From an uncultured Eubacterium sp. (GTDB lineage: Bacteria > Bacillota > Clostridia > Lachnospirales > Lachnospiraceae), in NCBI GenBank assembly GCA_910584345.1, contig CAJTZX010000027.1:1-54349 (forward strand): a DNA stretch of 54,349 nucleotides, written 5' to 3'. Position numbers and translations under genes: made by a program. Below, piece by piece: positions 17,480 to 25,105 of this stretch (positions are counted from its first letter, which is position 1; every line of letters begins with the position of its first letter). The notes under the pieces are model-generated. The model ran no database searches. It was given only the letters and a program-made list of their open reading frames with translations, and was not told the DNA's origin.

Positions 17480-17869
17480 CTAAATGCTCAGATCTGCCTT
17501 TATTTTTGTAGTAGATATTTCCGGCGTTCGCTCCAAATATACAACATCACAGCACTCCTTTAAAAAATCAAATTTCCCTTTCCAGTCATCACCTATGACA
17601 AAAACATCTGCTTTTAATTCTTTCACATCTGCTGTTTTCTGTTCCCAGCTTTCTTCTGGAATTACCAGATCCACATACCGGATAGCTTCCAGCAGCCTTT
17701 TGCGTTCCTCATATGTAAAATAAGTTACTTTATTCTTTTCCCGCTGGTTAAATTCATCTGTCGATAACGCCACAATCAAATAATCCCCCATGCTTTTTGC
17801 ACGCTGGAGCAAATTAATATGACCATAATGAAGCAAATCAAATGTACCGTATGTAATTATTTTTTTCAT
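17480..17869 (-). CDS. tagD: Glycerol-3-phosphate cytidylyltransferase
   Basis: Makes CDP-glycerol from CTP and glycerol-3-phosphate. With the start at 17867-17869 the protein has 129 residues, exactly the family's normal size, and opens with MKKIITYGTFDLLHYGH, where HYGH is the nucleotidyl-transfer HxGH motif. The second signature ISTTKI is at the C-terminus. A longer in-frame ORF reaches 18010 but overlaps the preceding gene and has no family support. AAGGGA lies before the chosen start. Its product feeds the TagF-like domain encoded directly downstream. Confidence 0.95.
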   Translation of the reverse strand: MKKIITYGTFDLLHYGHINLLQRAKSMGDYLIVALSTDEFNQREKNKVTYFTYEERKRLLEAIRYVDLVIPEESWEQKTADVKELKADVFVIGDDWKGKFDFLKECCDVVYLERTPEISTTKIKADLSI

Positions 17870-17937
17870 ATAATCCCTTCCTCGTATTTTCCAGATTTTT
17901 CCAGTTTTTTCAGTTTTTTCATTGTCACTTCTCGTTC

Positions 17938-18498
17938 TTATTCTGCATACCTTTCTTTCATCCACCATATTCCTTCCCAAAACACCATCAACATCAAAAA
18001 AAATGCCCATACACAGACCATCTTTCCTGTATCAACCCACATATGCTCAGACAGCTTTGCATCCGCAAAAACAACGGCACCAGACTTTGGTACAGCCTGC
18101 ACTGCCACAATCTTTTCCCCTGCCTTGTTGTTTAAAGAAACCGTATTCCAGCCTTTCCACACTCTGACACTCATTTCCATTGTTTCTTCCTGCAAATACA
18201 CCAAAAGCTGTAAGTCAAAAGAAAAGCTTTCGGCCTGCGTAATCCGAAAGGACAAAAAATTCATTTTATCTTCATATTCCAATTTATCCGACTGTAAATT
18301 CCGTACCGGCTCCAGCAAAATCCCGTCCTCACACTCTGAAATTTCCAACGTTTGTCTGCACATCCATGCACTTTTTACATAATACATCGGGTTTAGAACC
18401 CCATTGACTCCCCAGGATGCCAGTAAATATGCGCCTGCCACATAACACATCCATTTCCAGACAGCCTCGTTCTTATTTTTTGCTTTTAATGTCTTCAT
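17938..18498 (-). CDS. Small membrane-anchored protein of unknown function
   Basis: A 186-residue protein I do not recognise. It has a hydrophobic helix near residues 16-36, a beta-rich middle of about 110 residues, and a second hydrophobic helix at about 160-178, so the middle likely lies outside the membrane. It overlaps the end of the tagH-like gene by 26 bases and precedes tagD, inside the export/synthesis block, so it may help polymer export or its attachment. The spacing of its ribosome binding site is poor, suggesting translational coupling to tagH. Confidence 0.6.
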   Translation of the reverse strand: MKTLKAKNKNEAVWKWMCYVAGAYLLASWGVNGVLNPMYYVKSAWMCRQTLEISECEDGILLEPVRNLQSDKLEYEDKMNFLSFRITQAESFSFDLQLLVYLQEETMEMSVRVWKGWNTVSLNNKAGEKIVAVQAVPKSGAVVFADAKLSEHMWVDTGKMVCVWAFFLMLMVFWEGIWWMKERYAE

Positions 18499-19204
18499 TA
18501 TATTTCAGCAGCCCTTCCTCCACATCTCCGTCAAAAACAATCCTGCCATTTTTTAAATAAATGACTCTGCTGCAAAATTTTCTAATCAAATCATCTGAAT
18601 GGGAAGAAAAAATAACAGATTTCCCTTCCTGGAACATTTCTACAACTTTTTGCCTAGATTTCTTTTGAAAACTCTTGTCTCCCACAGCCAACACTTCATC
18701 AATAATCAGCACTTCCGGCCTGGAATAAACGGCAAGAGCAAATCCCAACCGCGCTGACATTCCTGAAGAATACATGCGAAGCGGCTGTTCAAAATACTCG
18801 CCAAGATCCACAAAATCGTAAATATCATCAATGATGTTATCAATCTCGCTTTTGGACATCCCCATCACTGTTCCTTTATAATAAATATTTTTCCTGCCCG
18901 TATAATCTGGATGAAAACCCGCAGATAAATTAATGAGAGAACCAACCTTTCCATTTACTTTAATATTTCCACTGCTTGGATAAGTAATTCCTGCAATCAG
19001 TTTCATTAAAGTAGATTTTCCTGCTCCATTAATGCCTATCAATCCGACAATCTCACCTTTTCCTACTTCAAAGGAAATGTCTTTTAACACTTTCCGCTCC
19101 TTCTCGTAACCTTTTTTGGTAAACAGCCATTGCAGAATATGAAAATCCTTCTTAAAAAAATAAAAATTTTTATACAAATTTCGAACGATAATCGCCTTTT
19201 CCAT
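18473..19204 (-). CDS. tagH: Wall polymer ABC exporter, ATPase subunit (TagH-like)
   Basis: A 243-residue ABC ATPase. Walker A is GINGAGKST, the signature region is YSSGMSARLGFALAV (the degenerate form typical of polysaccharide/teichoic acid exporters of the ABC-2 type), Walker B is VLIIDEVLAVGD and the switch histidine is in FSSHSDD. It lies next to its permease (31-base gap). It lacks the long C-terminal extension of B. subtilis TagH and is closer in length to KpsT/RfbB/TagH short forms. Its function is ATP-driven export of the undecaprenyl-linked polymer. Confidence 0.9.
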   Translation of the reverse strand: MEKAIIVRNLYKNFYFFKKDFHILQWLFTKKGYEKERKVLKDISFEVGKGEIVGLIGINGAGKSTLMKLIAGITYPSSGNIKVNGKVGSLINLSAGFHPDYTGRKNIYYKGTVMGMSKSEIDNIIDDIYDFVDLGEYFEQPLRMYSSGMSARLGFALAVYSRPEVLIIDEVLAVGDKSFQKKSRQKVVEMFQEGKSVIFSSHSDDLIRKFCSRVIYLKNGRIVFDGDVEEGLLKYNEDIKSKK

Positions 19205-19235
19205 GCACCATCCTCATTTCTGAACAGTTCCTTAC

Positions 19236-20045
19236 CTATATAAAATCAGCATAATATTTTTTCAACCTGTCCTGCACATAGCTGCCAACGACAAAAAACA
19301 CCGCCGCGCATACCCAGAAATAAACAGTATACCCAATACTTTGCGTAGCTCCCAGCACAAACGCATCACGAAATCCTTTTACTACATACACCATTGGATT
19401 TATACGCAGCAGCACATTGATTCCGAAAGACTTCACATATGAAAAATCCCACAAAATAGGCATCGTATAAATCAAAACCCGCAGCAGGGCGTCATAAAGC
19501 TGTCTGAAATCATCGGAAACTGCTACAAACGCAGATATCAGCAGATTCATCGCAACCGACAGCACAACCGCACATATCACATAATATACAAACAGCAGCG
19601 GATGAAAGTAACGGATATACCCAAAAAATGTTACAACAGCAATCAGCATTGCAAAGGAAAACATTCGTTTTAAAAATATACTAAACACATCGATCGTCGC
19701 AAGCAAAGGAACCGGAAAGCGAATACTTTGCACAATCCCCCGATTGCTTCGGATGGCCATGCTTCCCTGTGACAGCACATCATTCATAAAAAACCACGGA
19801 ATCATCCCGGTCATCATATATACTGTGCTGTCCATTCCCATCACTTTCCCATTTCCTGCAATGAGCAGCCGAAATGCCACAAATACAAGAATATATATAA
19901 TGTCATGAAAATAAGTCCAAAACATGCCAAGGCTGGAGCGGACGGTCTGCCTGTCCATATTCATAAACGCCATCTTAATCATAAGACGGATATTTTGTTT
20001 ATGTTCCCTCAAAATATATGCCACACTTTTACCTGTCGCCCTCAC
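19236..20045 (-). CDS. tagG: Wall polymer ABC exporter, permease subunit (TagG-like)
   Basis: A 269-residue ABC-2 type permease with six hydrophobic segments. It starts with GTG at 20043-20045, preceded by AAGGAGG at five bases. The conserved N-terminal part (NMDRQTVRSSLGMFWTYFHDII) and the PMVYVVKGFRDAF block near the end are typical of TagG/KpsM/RfbA-type polysaccharide exporters. It is followed by its ATPase partner gene. Confidence 0.9.
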   Translation of the reverse strand: MRATGKSVAYILREHKQNIRLMIKMAFMNMDRQTVRSSLGMFWTYFHDIIYILVFVAFRLLIAGNGKVMGMDSTVYMMTGMIPWFFMNDVLSQGSMAIRSNRGIVQSIRFPVPLLATIDVFSIFLKRMFSFAMLIAVVTFFGYIRYFHPLLFVYYVICAVVLSVAMNLLISAFVAVSDDFRQLYDALLRVLIYTMPILWDFSYVKSFGINVLLRINPMVYVVKGFRDAFVLGATQSIGYTVYFWVCAAVFFVVGSYVQDRLKKYYADFI

Positions 20046-20117
20046 GCTGTCCTCCTTATTTTTGCATAACTTAAGTTTTTATTTCTGGCTTTTCCGTTCT
20101 TATCTGAACTGTTGCCA

Positions 20118-21944
20118 TTATTTCATGCTCCAATAAATTCTGCTTGCTGTCTGCCGGATACGGCTGCCTTGGGGCAGGCATTTCTTTGCGATCCTTCGCA
20201 TCCATTCAAATACTGTCCATATAGCCATACGTTTTTCTTCCTGTACGGGTGACAACCCGCACAAAAGCTGTTCATAATAAGGCGTCTGCCTCGCTGTTTT
20301 CCAAAATTCCCATGCAAAATCTTCTTTTGGATTGTTCCATGGCTTGGAATCTCCAGCATAATGAATAATTGCTGGATGCTTTCTCGCCTGCTCATATTCC
20401 TCCAGAATGTTCGCCGGAGCAAAACGTATGATCTGATACCTTCGGTTTCTACTATTTATCAGCATATTCCAGACCATATCCAGTTTTTTTATGCGCCCTT
20501 CGCATACAATATTTAAAATGTCCTGATCTGAATACCGGTAATTTCCTTCCTCTGCCATCCGAAACAATGCCGGTACACTTGTAACCTGATTCAATGCCGC
20601 GACCGCCAAAACAAGAACCCCGGCCTGCGCATAGGCAAATGGATGCTTCAGCCCAAGCGTTTGATCGCAATAGCTTTTGGCATCGGGATTTGCACCATTG
20701 TACTGTCCTGAAAAATCTGGATCAACCGCCGCCGCCAAAAGACAGTCTTCCATTGGAATGTCATACAGCTGTGCAATATCTCTGCATACAATCAGATCTG
20801 AGTCCAAATAAACTACTTTTGGACAGTCTTTTAAAAAATCAAGGATCAAAAACCGATAATATGTTTCTTTTGAAATATGTTCCTTCGCCTGCAGCCGATA
20901 TCCCGCCACCTTCTCGCCTACGTCTATAAAATCAATTTGAATATGCCCTTTCGCAAGCTCCTCTTCAAATACCCGCATCTGTTTTTCCTCAATATCCGTG
21001 TGAAAAACATAAAAATGATAGTTCCTGTTTTCATTTGCATGATCTGCTACAGATTTCATACATATAAACAGTACAGGCACATATTCCTCATTGGCTGCAA
21101 ATACAACTGGTATTTCCTTTGCCACTGGCAGCTGATACGTTCCTGCTTTTGTATGCTCAAACATTGCCATCTGCAGTTCTGTCAGACGATACCCGCCTTT
21201 CTGCATTAAATATTCATAGTAGATTCCGGCAAAACGTTCTCCCAAATGTCCCGGCGTACGGATCGCTTCACGGGAATAACCTTCCACATCCGCTCTGCGC
21301 TCAAACTCTTCCAAAACCGCAAATAACATCTGGGCATATTCCTGAAAAATTTCTTTTTTCATTATAAACATATTGCACGGATAAAAATATTTTCCCTGAA
21401 TATAACGCTCTGCCGTTTCACGAAGCTGCGGATACTGGTCGCTTACAATTTCTTGAAATAATTCCAAATCCTTAATTTTTAACTCAGGCGCACGCCGATA
21501 ATGGTCATAAACGCTGTCTGCAAGCAACTTCCTGACTGGTATTTTTTTTGCAATCAGACAGTCATATTGACAAACTTTTTGCCGGATAGATGATTCATCC
21601 ATACATAATTTCCGAATCGTTTTTTCGTTCGCATAGGAGAAAAAAAGGCATCCAAAATCTGCCTCCGGCATATTTTCAGACGAAAACGAAAAGTAACGGC
21701 GATAATGACAAAATCCATAATATTCAGCTTCCACGTTTTTCCATGCCCAGTACTGCGTCGTCAATTCACAGTAAGATTTATTTTTGAAAGATATATTGTC
21801 CCCTGTATTATCCGCCATCATATCCTGCGCAAGCTTTCCTTTCTGAAAATCGCTGCCAGCTGTCACATGATAAAACAACGGATTGCTGATGCGCATTTTA
21901 TGACTGTCAGGCGTATGCGTTACAAATATTTTAATATCCGTCAT
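20118..21944 (-). CDS. DUF4422-GT8 two-domain glycosyltransferase (copy B)
   Basis: A 608-residue paralogue of copy A, with the same order: DUF4422 (KIFVTHTP, KSYCELTTQYWAWKN, YYGFCHYRR) then GT8 (DxD in VVYLDSDLIVCRD; IIHYAGDSKPW). The ATG at 21942-21944 has GGAGG six bases upstream and overlaps the stop of the GT2 gene before it (ATGA). A much longer in-frame extension to 22097 lies inside that GT2 gene and is rejected. Two such enzymes in one operon likely add two different sugars, or the same sugar at two positions, of the repeating unit. Confidence 0.88.
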   Translation of the reverse strand: MTDIKIFVTHTPDSHKMRISNPLFYHVTAGSDFQKGKLAQDMMADNTGDNISFKNKSYCELTTQYWAWKNVEAEYYGFCHYRRYFSFSSENMPEADFGCLFFSYANEKTIRKLCMDESSIRQKVCQYDCLIAKKIPVRKLLADSVYDHYRRAPELKIKDLELFQEIVSDQYPQLRETAERYIQGKYFYPCNMFIMKKEIFQEYAQMLFAVLEEFERRADVEGYSREAIRTPGHLGERFAGIYYEYLMQKGGYRLTELQMAMFEHTKAGTYQLPVAKEIPVVFAANEEYVPVLFICMKSVADHANENRNYHFYVFHTDIEEKQMRVFEEELAKGHIQIDFIDVGEKVAGYRLQAKEHISKETYYRFLILDFLKDCPKVVYLDSDLIVCRDIAQLYDIPMEDCLLAAAVDPDFSGQYNGANPDAKSYCDQTLGLKHPFAYAQAGVLVLAVAALNQVTSVPALFRMAEEGNYRYSDQDILNIVCEGRIKKLDMVWNMLINSRNRRYQIIRFAPANILEEYEQARKHPAIIHYAGDSKPWNNPKEDFAWEFWKTARQTPYYEQLLCGLSPVQEEKRMAIWTVFEWMRRIAKKCLPQGSRIRQTASRIYWSMK

Positions 21945-22765
21945 AATTTTCCTCCGATACCGCTGCCGTATCTTCTTATTTTGATATGCCGCATGATACC
22001 CGCCGGAATCATTCCCACAACGAAAGGTTTTAATACATACCGAAAATTTCCTTTTAAAATACCGAGCTTTAAAAACCCCCGGTAACGTACCCTGCATTCA
22101 TTCAATCTGCAGCGATACGTTCGTTTTCTATAAGACTGTATATCTTCCCTGTAAAAAATCAACGGTTCCTGCATATTGCATCCCCTGTATCCTGCCGCAT
22201 ACAAACGCATCAAAAACTCATAATCTTCTGCGCGCCGCGCTGTCATCGTCTGTGTATAGCCATGCAGCTTGTAAGCAACCTCTTTGCGTATCATGATCGA
22301 TGGGTGTACAAACGGCAGTGTACTTAAAAAATCCTTTTTATCAGGCTTTTCTTCCAAAATACGTTCTCCCCATACACCACAGCTGTCAATCATACTGGCA
22401 TTGCATCCCACCAGAGCGTATTGCGGATGGCTGTCCAAAAAACAAGCCTGCTTTTTTAGCCTCTGCGGTTTTGAGATATCATCGGCATCCATGACCGCCA
22501 AATATTTTCCGCGCGCAATGCGCATACACATGTTTCTGGCATATCCGGCTCCGTGGTTATTGCTGCAGCTTATAATATGCAGCCTTTCATCCTCGCTGCT
22601 TATCTGTCTTAGTATCTGTAAAGTATGATCTGTAGAGCCATCATCGCATATGATAAGTTCCCAGTCCTGATAAGTTTGATTTAGGATAGATGCGACAGCT
22701 TTTTTAAGAATGTGCACATTCTTTTCCATATTGTATACAGCCATCATTACTGATACTTTTGGCAT
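21941..22765 (-). CDS. GT2 family glycosyltransferase
   Basis: About 274 residues with a GT-A fold: VSVMMAVYN at the start, ICDDGSTD, the DxD motif AVMDADDISKP and the distal acidic RRAEDYEFLMRL segment. The start is taken at 22763-22765 (MPKVSVMM), with GAGGAG close upstream. The first 62 bases overlap the 3' end of the GT4 gene in another frame, which is unusual but required because the N-terminal motif begins there. It is likely cytoplasmic, with a weakly hydrophobic C-terminal stretch. It fits assembly of the polymer repeating unit. Confidence 0.88.
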   Translation of the reverse strand: MPKVSVMMAVYNMEKNVHILKKAVASILNQTYQDWELIICDDGSTDHTLQILRQISSEDERLHIISCSNNHGAGYARNMCMRIARGKYLAVMDADDISKPQRLKKQACFLDSHPQYALVGCNASMIDSCGVWGERILEEKPDKKDFLSTLPFVHPSIMIRKEVAYKLHGYTQTMTARRAEDYEFLMRLYAAGYRGCNMQEPLIFYREDIQSYRKRTYRCRLNECRVRYRGFLKLGILKGNFRYVLKPFVVGMIPAGIMRHIKIRRYGSGIGGKL

Positions 22766-24032
22766 ATTGCTCCTCTTTCGCATATATTTTTCTCATCTTC
22801 TCCTGTACGGCTTCCTGCGCATAATTTCTGATTTTTGTTTGATTGTATGCTCCGCATTGTTTTCGCAACACCTCGTTCTCCACTAACAGCTCCAATGCCT
22901 TTCTCAGCTGCCTGGGCCGTTGCGGCTGAAAACGCATCCCACCCGGCTGTTGCAGCTGCATCCCTTTTTTGTGCGGCCGCTGTCCGACAGGAGCCTCATC
23001 AATGAGTTCTCTGTTTCCACGAATATCCGACACCACACAAGGCATTCCTGCCGCCATCGCTTCCATAAGCGCCACAGGCATTCCCTCCCGTATGGACGGA
23101 AACACAAAAATATCCGCATGCTGATAAATATACGGCATATTTTTTTGATATCCTAACATCCGTACCCGGCTTCTAACTCCAAGACGCGCCGCATACTGTT
23201 CCAGCTTTTTCCGTCTGCTTCCCTGCCCGCAGATAAGATAATAAATATTCAGCCGTTTCATAGACGCTAACGCGGTCAGAACCATTTGATGATTTTTTCC
23301 TTTATTGAGTTCTCCTACGGACAGAAGAATCACCGCATCTTCCGGTATCTTGCATATTTTACAAAATTTTCTCTTTTCATCATGGATCCTTGCTGTGTGG
23401 TCTTGTATTTTCGGTATTTTTACCGAATACTGCCCAAATTTATTTACATCAATTCCAACCCCGGGAATCCTGTAAACTCTTTGTGCCCGCAGCTTTCTCT
23501 TCGCTAACCGGTAATCTTCCTTATTTACAGTAATCAATACATCTGTCCAATAAGACAATAGCTTTTCCGCCGGATAATACAAGAACCAATAAATGAACGG
23601 CGCGCCTCTGTAAAAATGAAATCCATGCGCTGTATAAATGACCCGTATATTCCTCTGATGCGCTACCATCCTTGCCAAAGCCCCTCCAACCGGAGAATGG
23701 CAATGGATCCATGCAAAAATATGCTCTTTTGTTAATTTCCATAGCTGCCTGTAAGCCACACAACATTTTTTGAAAGCATATACGCTTCGCGGACAATCCC
23801 ATTGATGCCAAACTACCTGCATTCGGCACAACTCCTGTTTCAGCTCTTTCAGCCGTTTTGCGTCACAGGTATTGCCTTCTTTAAAATTACATGCTACATG
23901 TACCACATATCCCATTTTCTGCAGCAGACAGATATTCGGTAAATTAAACTGATCGATCATAGAAGCGACAGACGCACACATCAATACTTTCCGCATGCCG
24001 CTGCTCTGCTTTGTAAAATCTTTACGCCTCAT
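22704..24032 (-). CDS. GT4 family glycosyltransferase
   Basis: A 442-residue GT-B enzyme. The N-terminal domain has YTAHGFHFYRGAP, characteristic of EpsD/WbpH-like capsule enzymes; the C-terminal domain has VGELNKGKNHQ, LICGQGSRRKKLE, FVFPSIREGMPVALMEAMAAGMP and VSDIRGNRELI (the ExxE donor site region). Its ATG overlaps the XRE gene's end by 11 bases. Its own 3' end overlaps the next GT2 gene by 62 bases, giving an apparently unstructured tail. As the first enzyme gene of the operon it may start or elongate the lipid-linked unit. Confidence 0.88.
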   Translation of the reverse strand: MRRKDFTKQSSGMRKVLMCASVASMIDQFNLPNICLLQKMGYVVHVACNFKEGNTCDAKRLKELKQELCRMQVVWHQWDCPRSVYAFKKCCVAYRQLWKLTKEHIFAWIHCHSPVGGALARMVAHQRNIRVIYTAHGFHFYRGAPFIYWFLYYPAEKLLSYWTDVLITVNKEDYRLAKRKLRAQRVYRIPGVGIDVNKFGQYSVKIPKIQDHTARIHDEKRKFCKICKIPEDAVILLSVGELNKGKNHQMVLTALASMKRLNIYYLICGQGSRRKKLEQYAARLGVRSRVRMLGYQKNMPYIYQHADIFVFPSIREGMPVALMEAMAAGMPCVVSDIRGNRELIDEAPVGQRPHKKGMQLQQPGGMRFQPQRPRQLRKALELLVENEVLRKQCGAYNQTKIRNYAQEAVQEKMRKIYAKEEQYAKSISNDGCIQYGKECAHS

Positions 24033-24363
24033 TCATAATCTCCGCAACAGATTTCATAATGCGAACATACATCGAATAACTGTCCGTCTTCTCATCTGAT
24101 TTTTTGTCTGACACACTCCACATATCTTCCAGTGCATTTGACGGATGTGCGATACCCCAGAGCAGTTCATCCGCATTTGTATGCAGCGCTTCGCAAATAT
24201 TAACAAACGTCTCAAGGCTCATAATCCGGCTGCCCCGTTCAATATGCCCCATAAACGACATGCTAATGCCTGCTTTTTTGGCAAGCTCTTCCTGTGACCA
24301 GCCTTTTGTCTTCCTTACCTGACGAATCCTCATTCCCATCCTGCCGTAATCCAATTCCCGCAT
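24022..24363 (-). CDS. XRE-family regulator of the wall-polymer operon
   Basis: A 113-residue protein with an N-terminal lambda-repressor-type helix-turn-helix (about 11-65: RIRQVRKTKGWSQEELAKKAGISMSFMGHIERG, in two adjoining parts) and a short C-terminal region. I choose the ATG at 24361-24363 because GGAGG lies five bases upstream; an in-frame ATG at 24390 lacks one. It is the first gene of the operon and overlaps the GT4 gene, so it is probably autoregulated. Two palindromic 24-bp sites at 24421-24444 and 24718-24741 are candidate operators. Confidence 0.85.
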   Translation of the reverse strand: MRELDYGRMGMRIRQVRKTKGWSQEELAKKAGISMSFMGHIERGSRIMSLETFVNICEALHTNADELLWGIAHPSNALEDMWSVSDKKSDEKTDSYSMYVRIMKSVAEIMNEA

Positions 24364-24420
24364 AAACGCCTCCATCCTGCTGATGTGCAATATAAGAAAC
24401 AGAACTTTTGCAATGTAGAC

Positions 24421-24444
24421 ATAACATTTTATTACAAATTGTTA
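24421..24444. promoter_or_regulatory. Left arm of 24-bp inverted repeat, operator-like
   Basis: This arm is the exact reverse complement of 24718-24741. It is itself palindromic (TAACATTTT facing AAATTGTTA, eight of nine positions). It lies 58 bases before the XRE start codon, where a repressor site is expected. Confidence 0.65.
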
Positions 24445-24679
24445 TATACAAAAAAATATTTAGGACTCCAAAATCCCTTTATTTATGCAGCTTTTCCAGG
24501 TTTGCACTAAAAATAAAACGTCTTTTTTAGCTGCATTTTTTAACCGTTTTTCTTTTTCTATGGAATTGCATTTGACGTAAATAATAAAGAAATATTTATG
24601 AATGTTGCATAAAAAATAAGACGAATTTATGATAAATTATTAAGAAATACTGGAATATTTAACAATTTTTTCTTTGGGG

Positions 24680-24708
24680 TTGCAAAAAAATACTGTTTGA
24701 GATAAAAT
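24680..24708 (+). promoter_or_regulatory. Promoter-like sequence facing away from the wall operon
   Basis: TTGCAA (24680-24685), a 17-base spacer and TAAAAT (24703-24708). The right operator-like arm begins ten bases after the -10 box, over the expected start of transcription. No gene follows on the plus strand. Confidence 0.45.
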
Positions 24709-24717
24709 ACTTTCAGG

Positions 24718-24741
24718 TAACAATTTGTAATAAAATGTTAT
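24718..24741. promoter_or_regulatory. Right arm of 24-bp inverted repeat, operator-like
   Basis: Perfect reverse complement of 24421-24444, 273 bases away, and internally palindromic. It overlaps the predicted start of the plus-strand promoter at 24680-24708. Probable target of the XRE regulator (inference). Confidence 0.65.
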
Positions 24742-24763
24742 ATATAAGACTTATCATAAAAAC

Positions 24764-24813
24764 AAACAAGACGTAAAGCGCTGCATGATTTCAGCAAGCT
24801 TTACGTCTTGTTT
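24764..24813 (-). terminator. Strong intrinsic terminator of the gltB-gltD operon
   Basis: A perfect 16-bp stem (24764-24779 with 24798-24813), extended by an inner GCTG/CAGC pair. On the minus strand it is followed by a T-rich run (GTTTTTATG), the form of a Rho-independent terminator downstream of the small ORF at 24848. On the plus strand it could also stop a short transcript from the 24680 promoter. Confidence 0.85.
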
Positions 24814-24847
24814 CCTGTTTACCGGCTGCGGTTATTTCGTTTTTTTG

Positions 24848-25030
24848 CTATTCTTTTATCATATCCAGTTCCGTTAAATCAACACCGGACGAAGAAAGAA
24901 TCACTTTCAATTCAATATAACGTCGCTTCATTTTTTTATATGCTGCCAATTCTTTATCCGTATCTATCATATAATCCTGCAATCTTGAAAACTCTTCCAC
25001 TGATATTTTCAACATATCACCTTCAGTCAT
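24848..25030 (-). CDS. Small protein of unknown function after gltD
   Basis: A 60-residue, charged, mainly helical protein (MTEGDMLKISVEEFSRLQ at its start) that I do not recognise. It has a credible ribosome binding site (AGGTGA), follows gltD by 75 bases and ends just before a strong terminator, so it is probably the last gene of the glutamate synthase operon. Helical pattern and size suggest a small regulatory or structural partner; that is only a guess. Confidence 0.6.
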   Translation of the reverse strand: MTEGDMLKISVEEFSRLQDYMIDTDKELAAYKKMKRRYIELKVILSSSGVDLTELDMIKE

Positions 25031-25105
25031 ACAATCACCTGCTTTCTTTCACTTTTTTGATTTTGACATAGGTGTAAAGATTTACAGGGAAACCGCCAGC
25101 CTTTC

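Larger units (their letters stand above)
24364..24847. promoter_or_regulatory. Regulatory intergenic region before the wall operon
   Basis: No coding ORF is visible on either strand in these 480 bases. The region is strongly AT-rich and holds the two operator-like arms, a plus-strand promoter-like sequence and the terminator hairpin of the glutamate synthase operon, listed separately. The minus-strand promoter of the XRE gene must also lie here, between the arms or over the left arm; no unambiguous boxes were found. Confidence 0.55.

Noticed and set aside
17819..18382. 187-codon plus-strand ORF over tagD and the small membrane gene
   Set aside because: Antisense to tagD, which is certain; no family features and no ribosome binding site.
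21945..22097. Long N-terminal extension of DUF4422-GT8 copy B
   Set aside because: The extension is encoded inside the GT2 gene, lacks family similarity, and the internal ATG has GGAGG at six bases and aligns with copy A.
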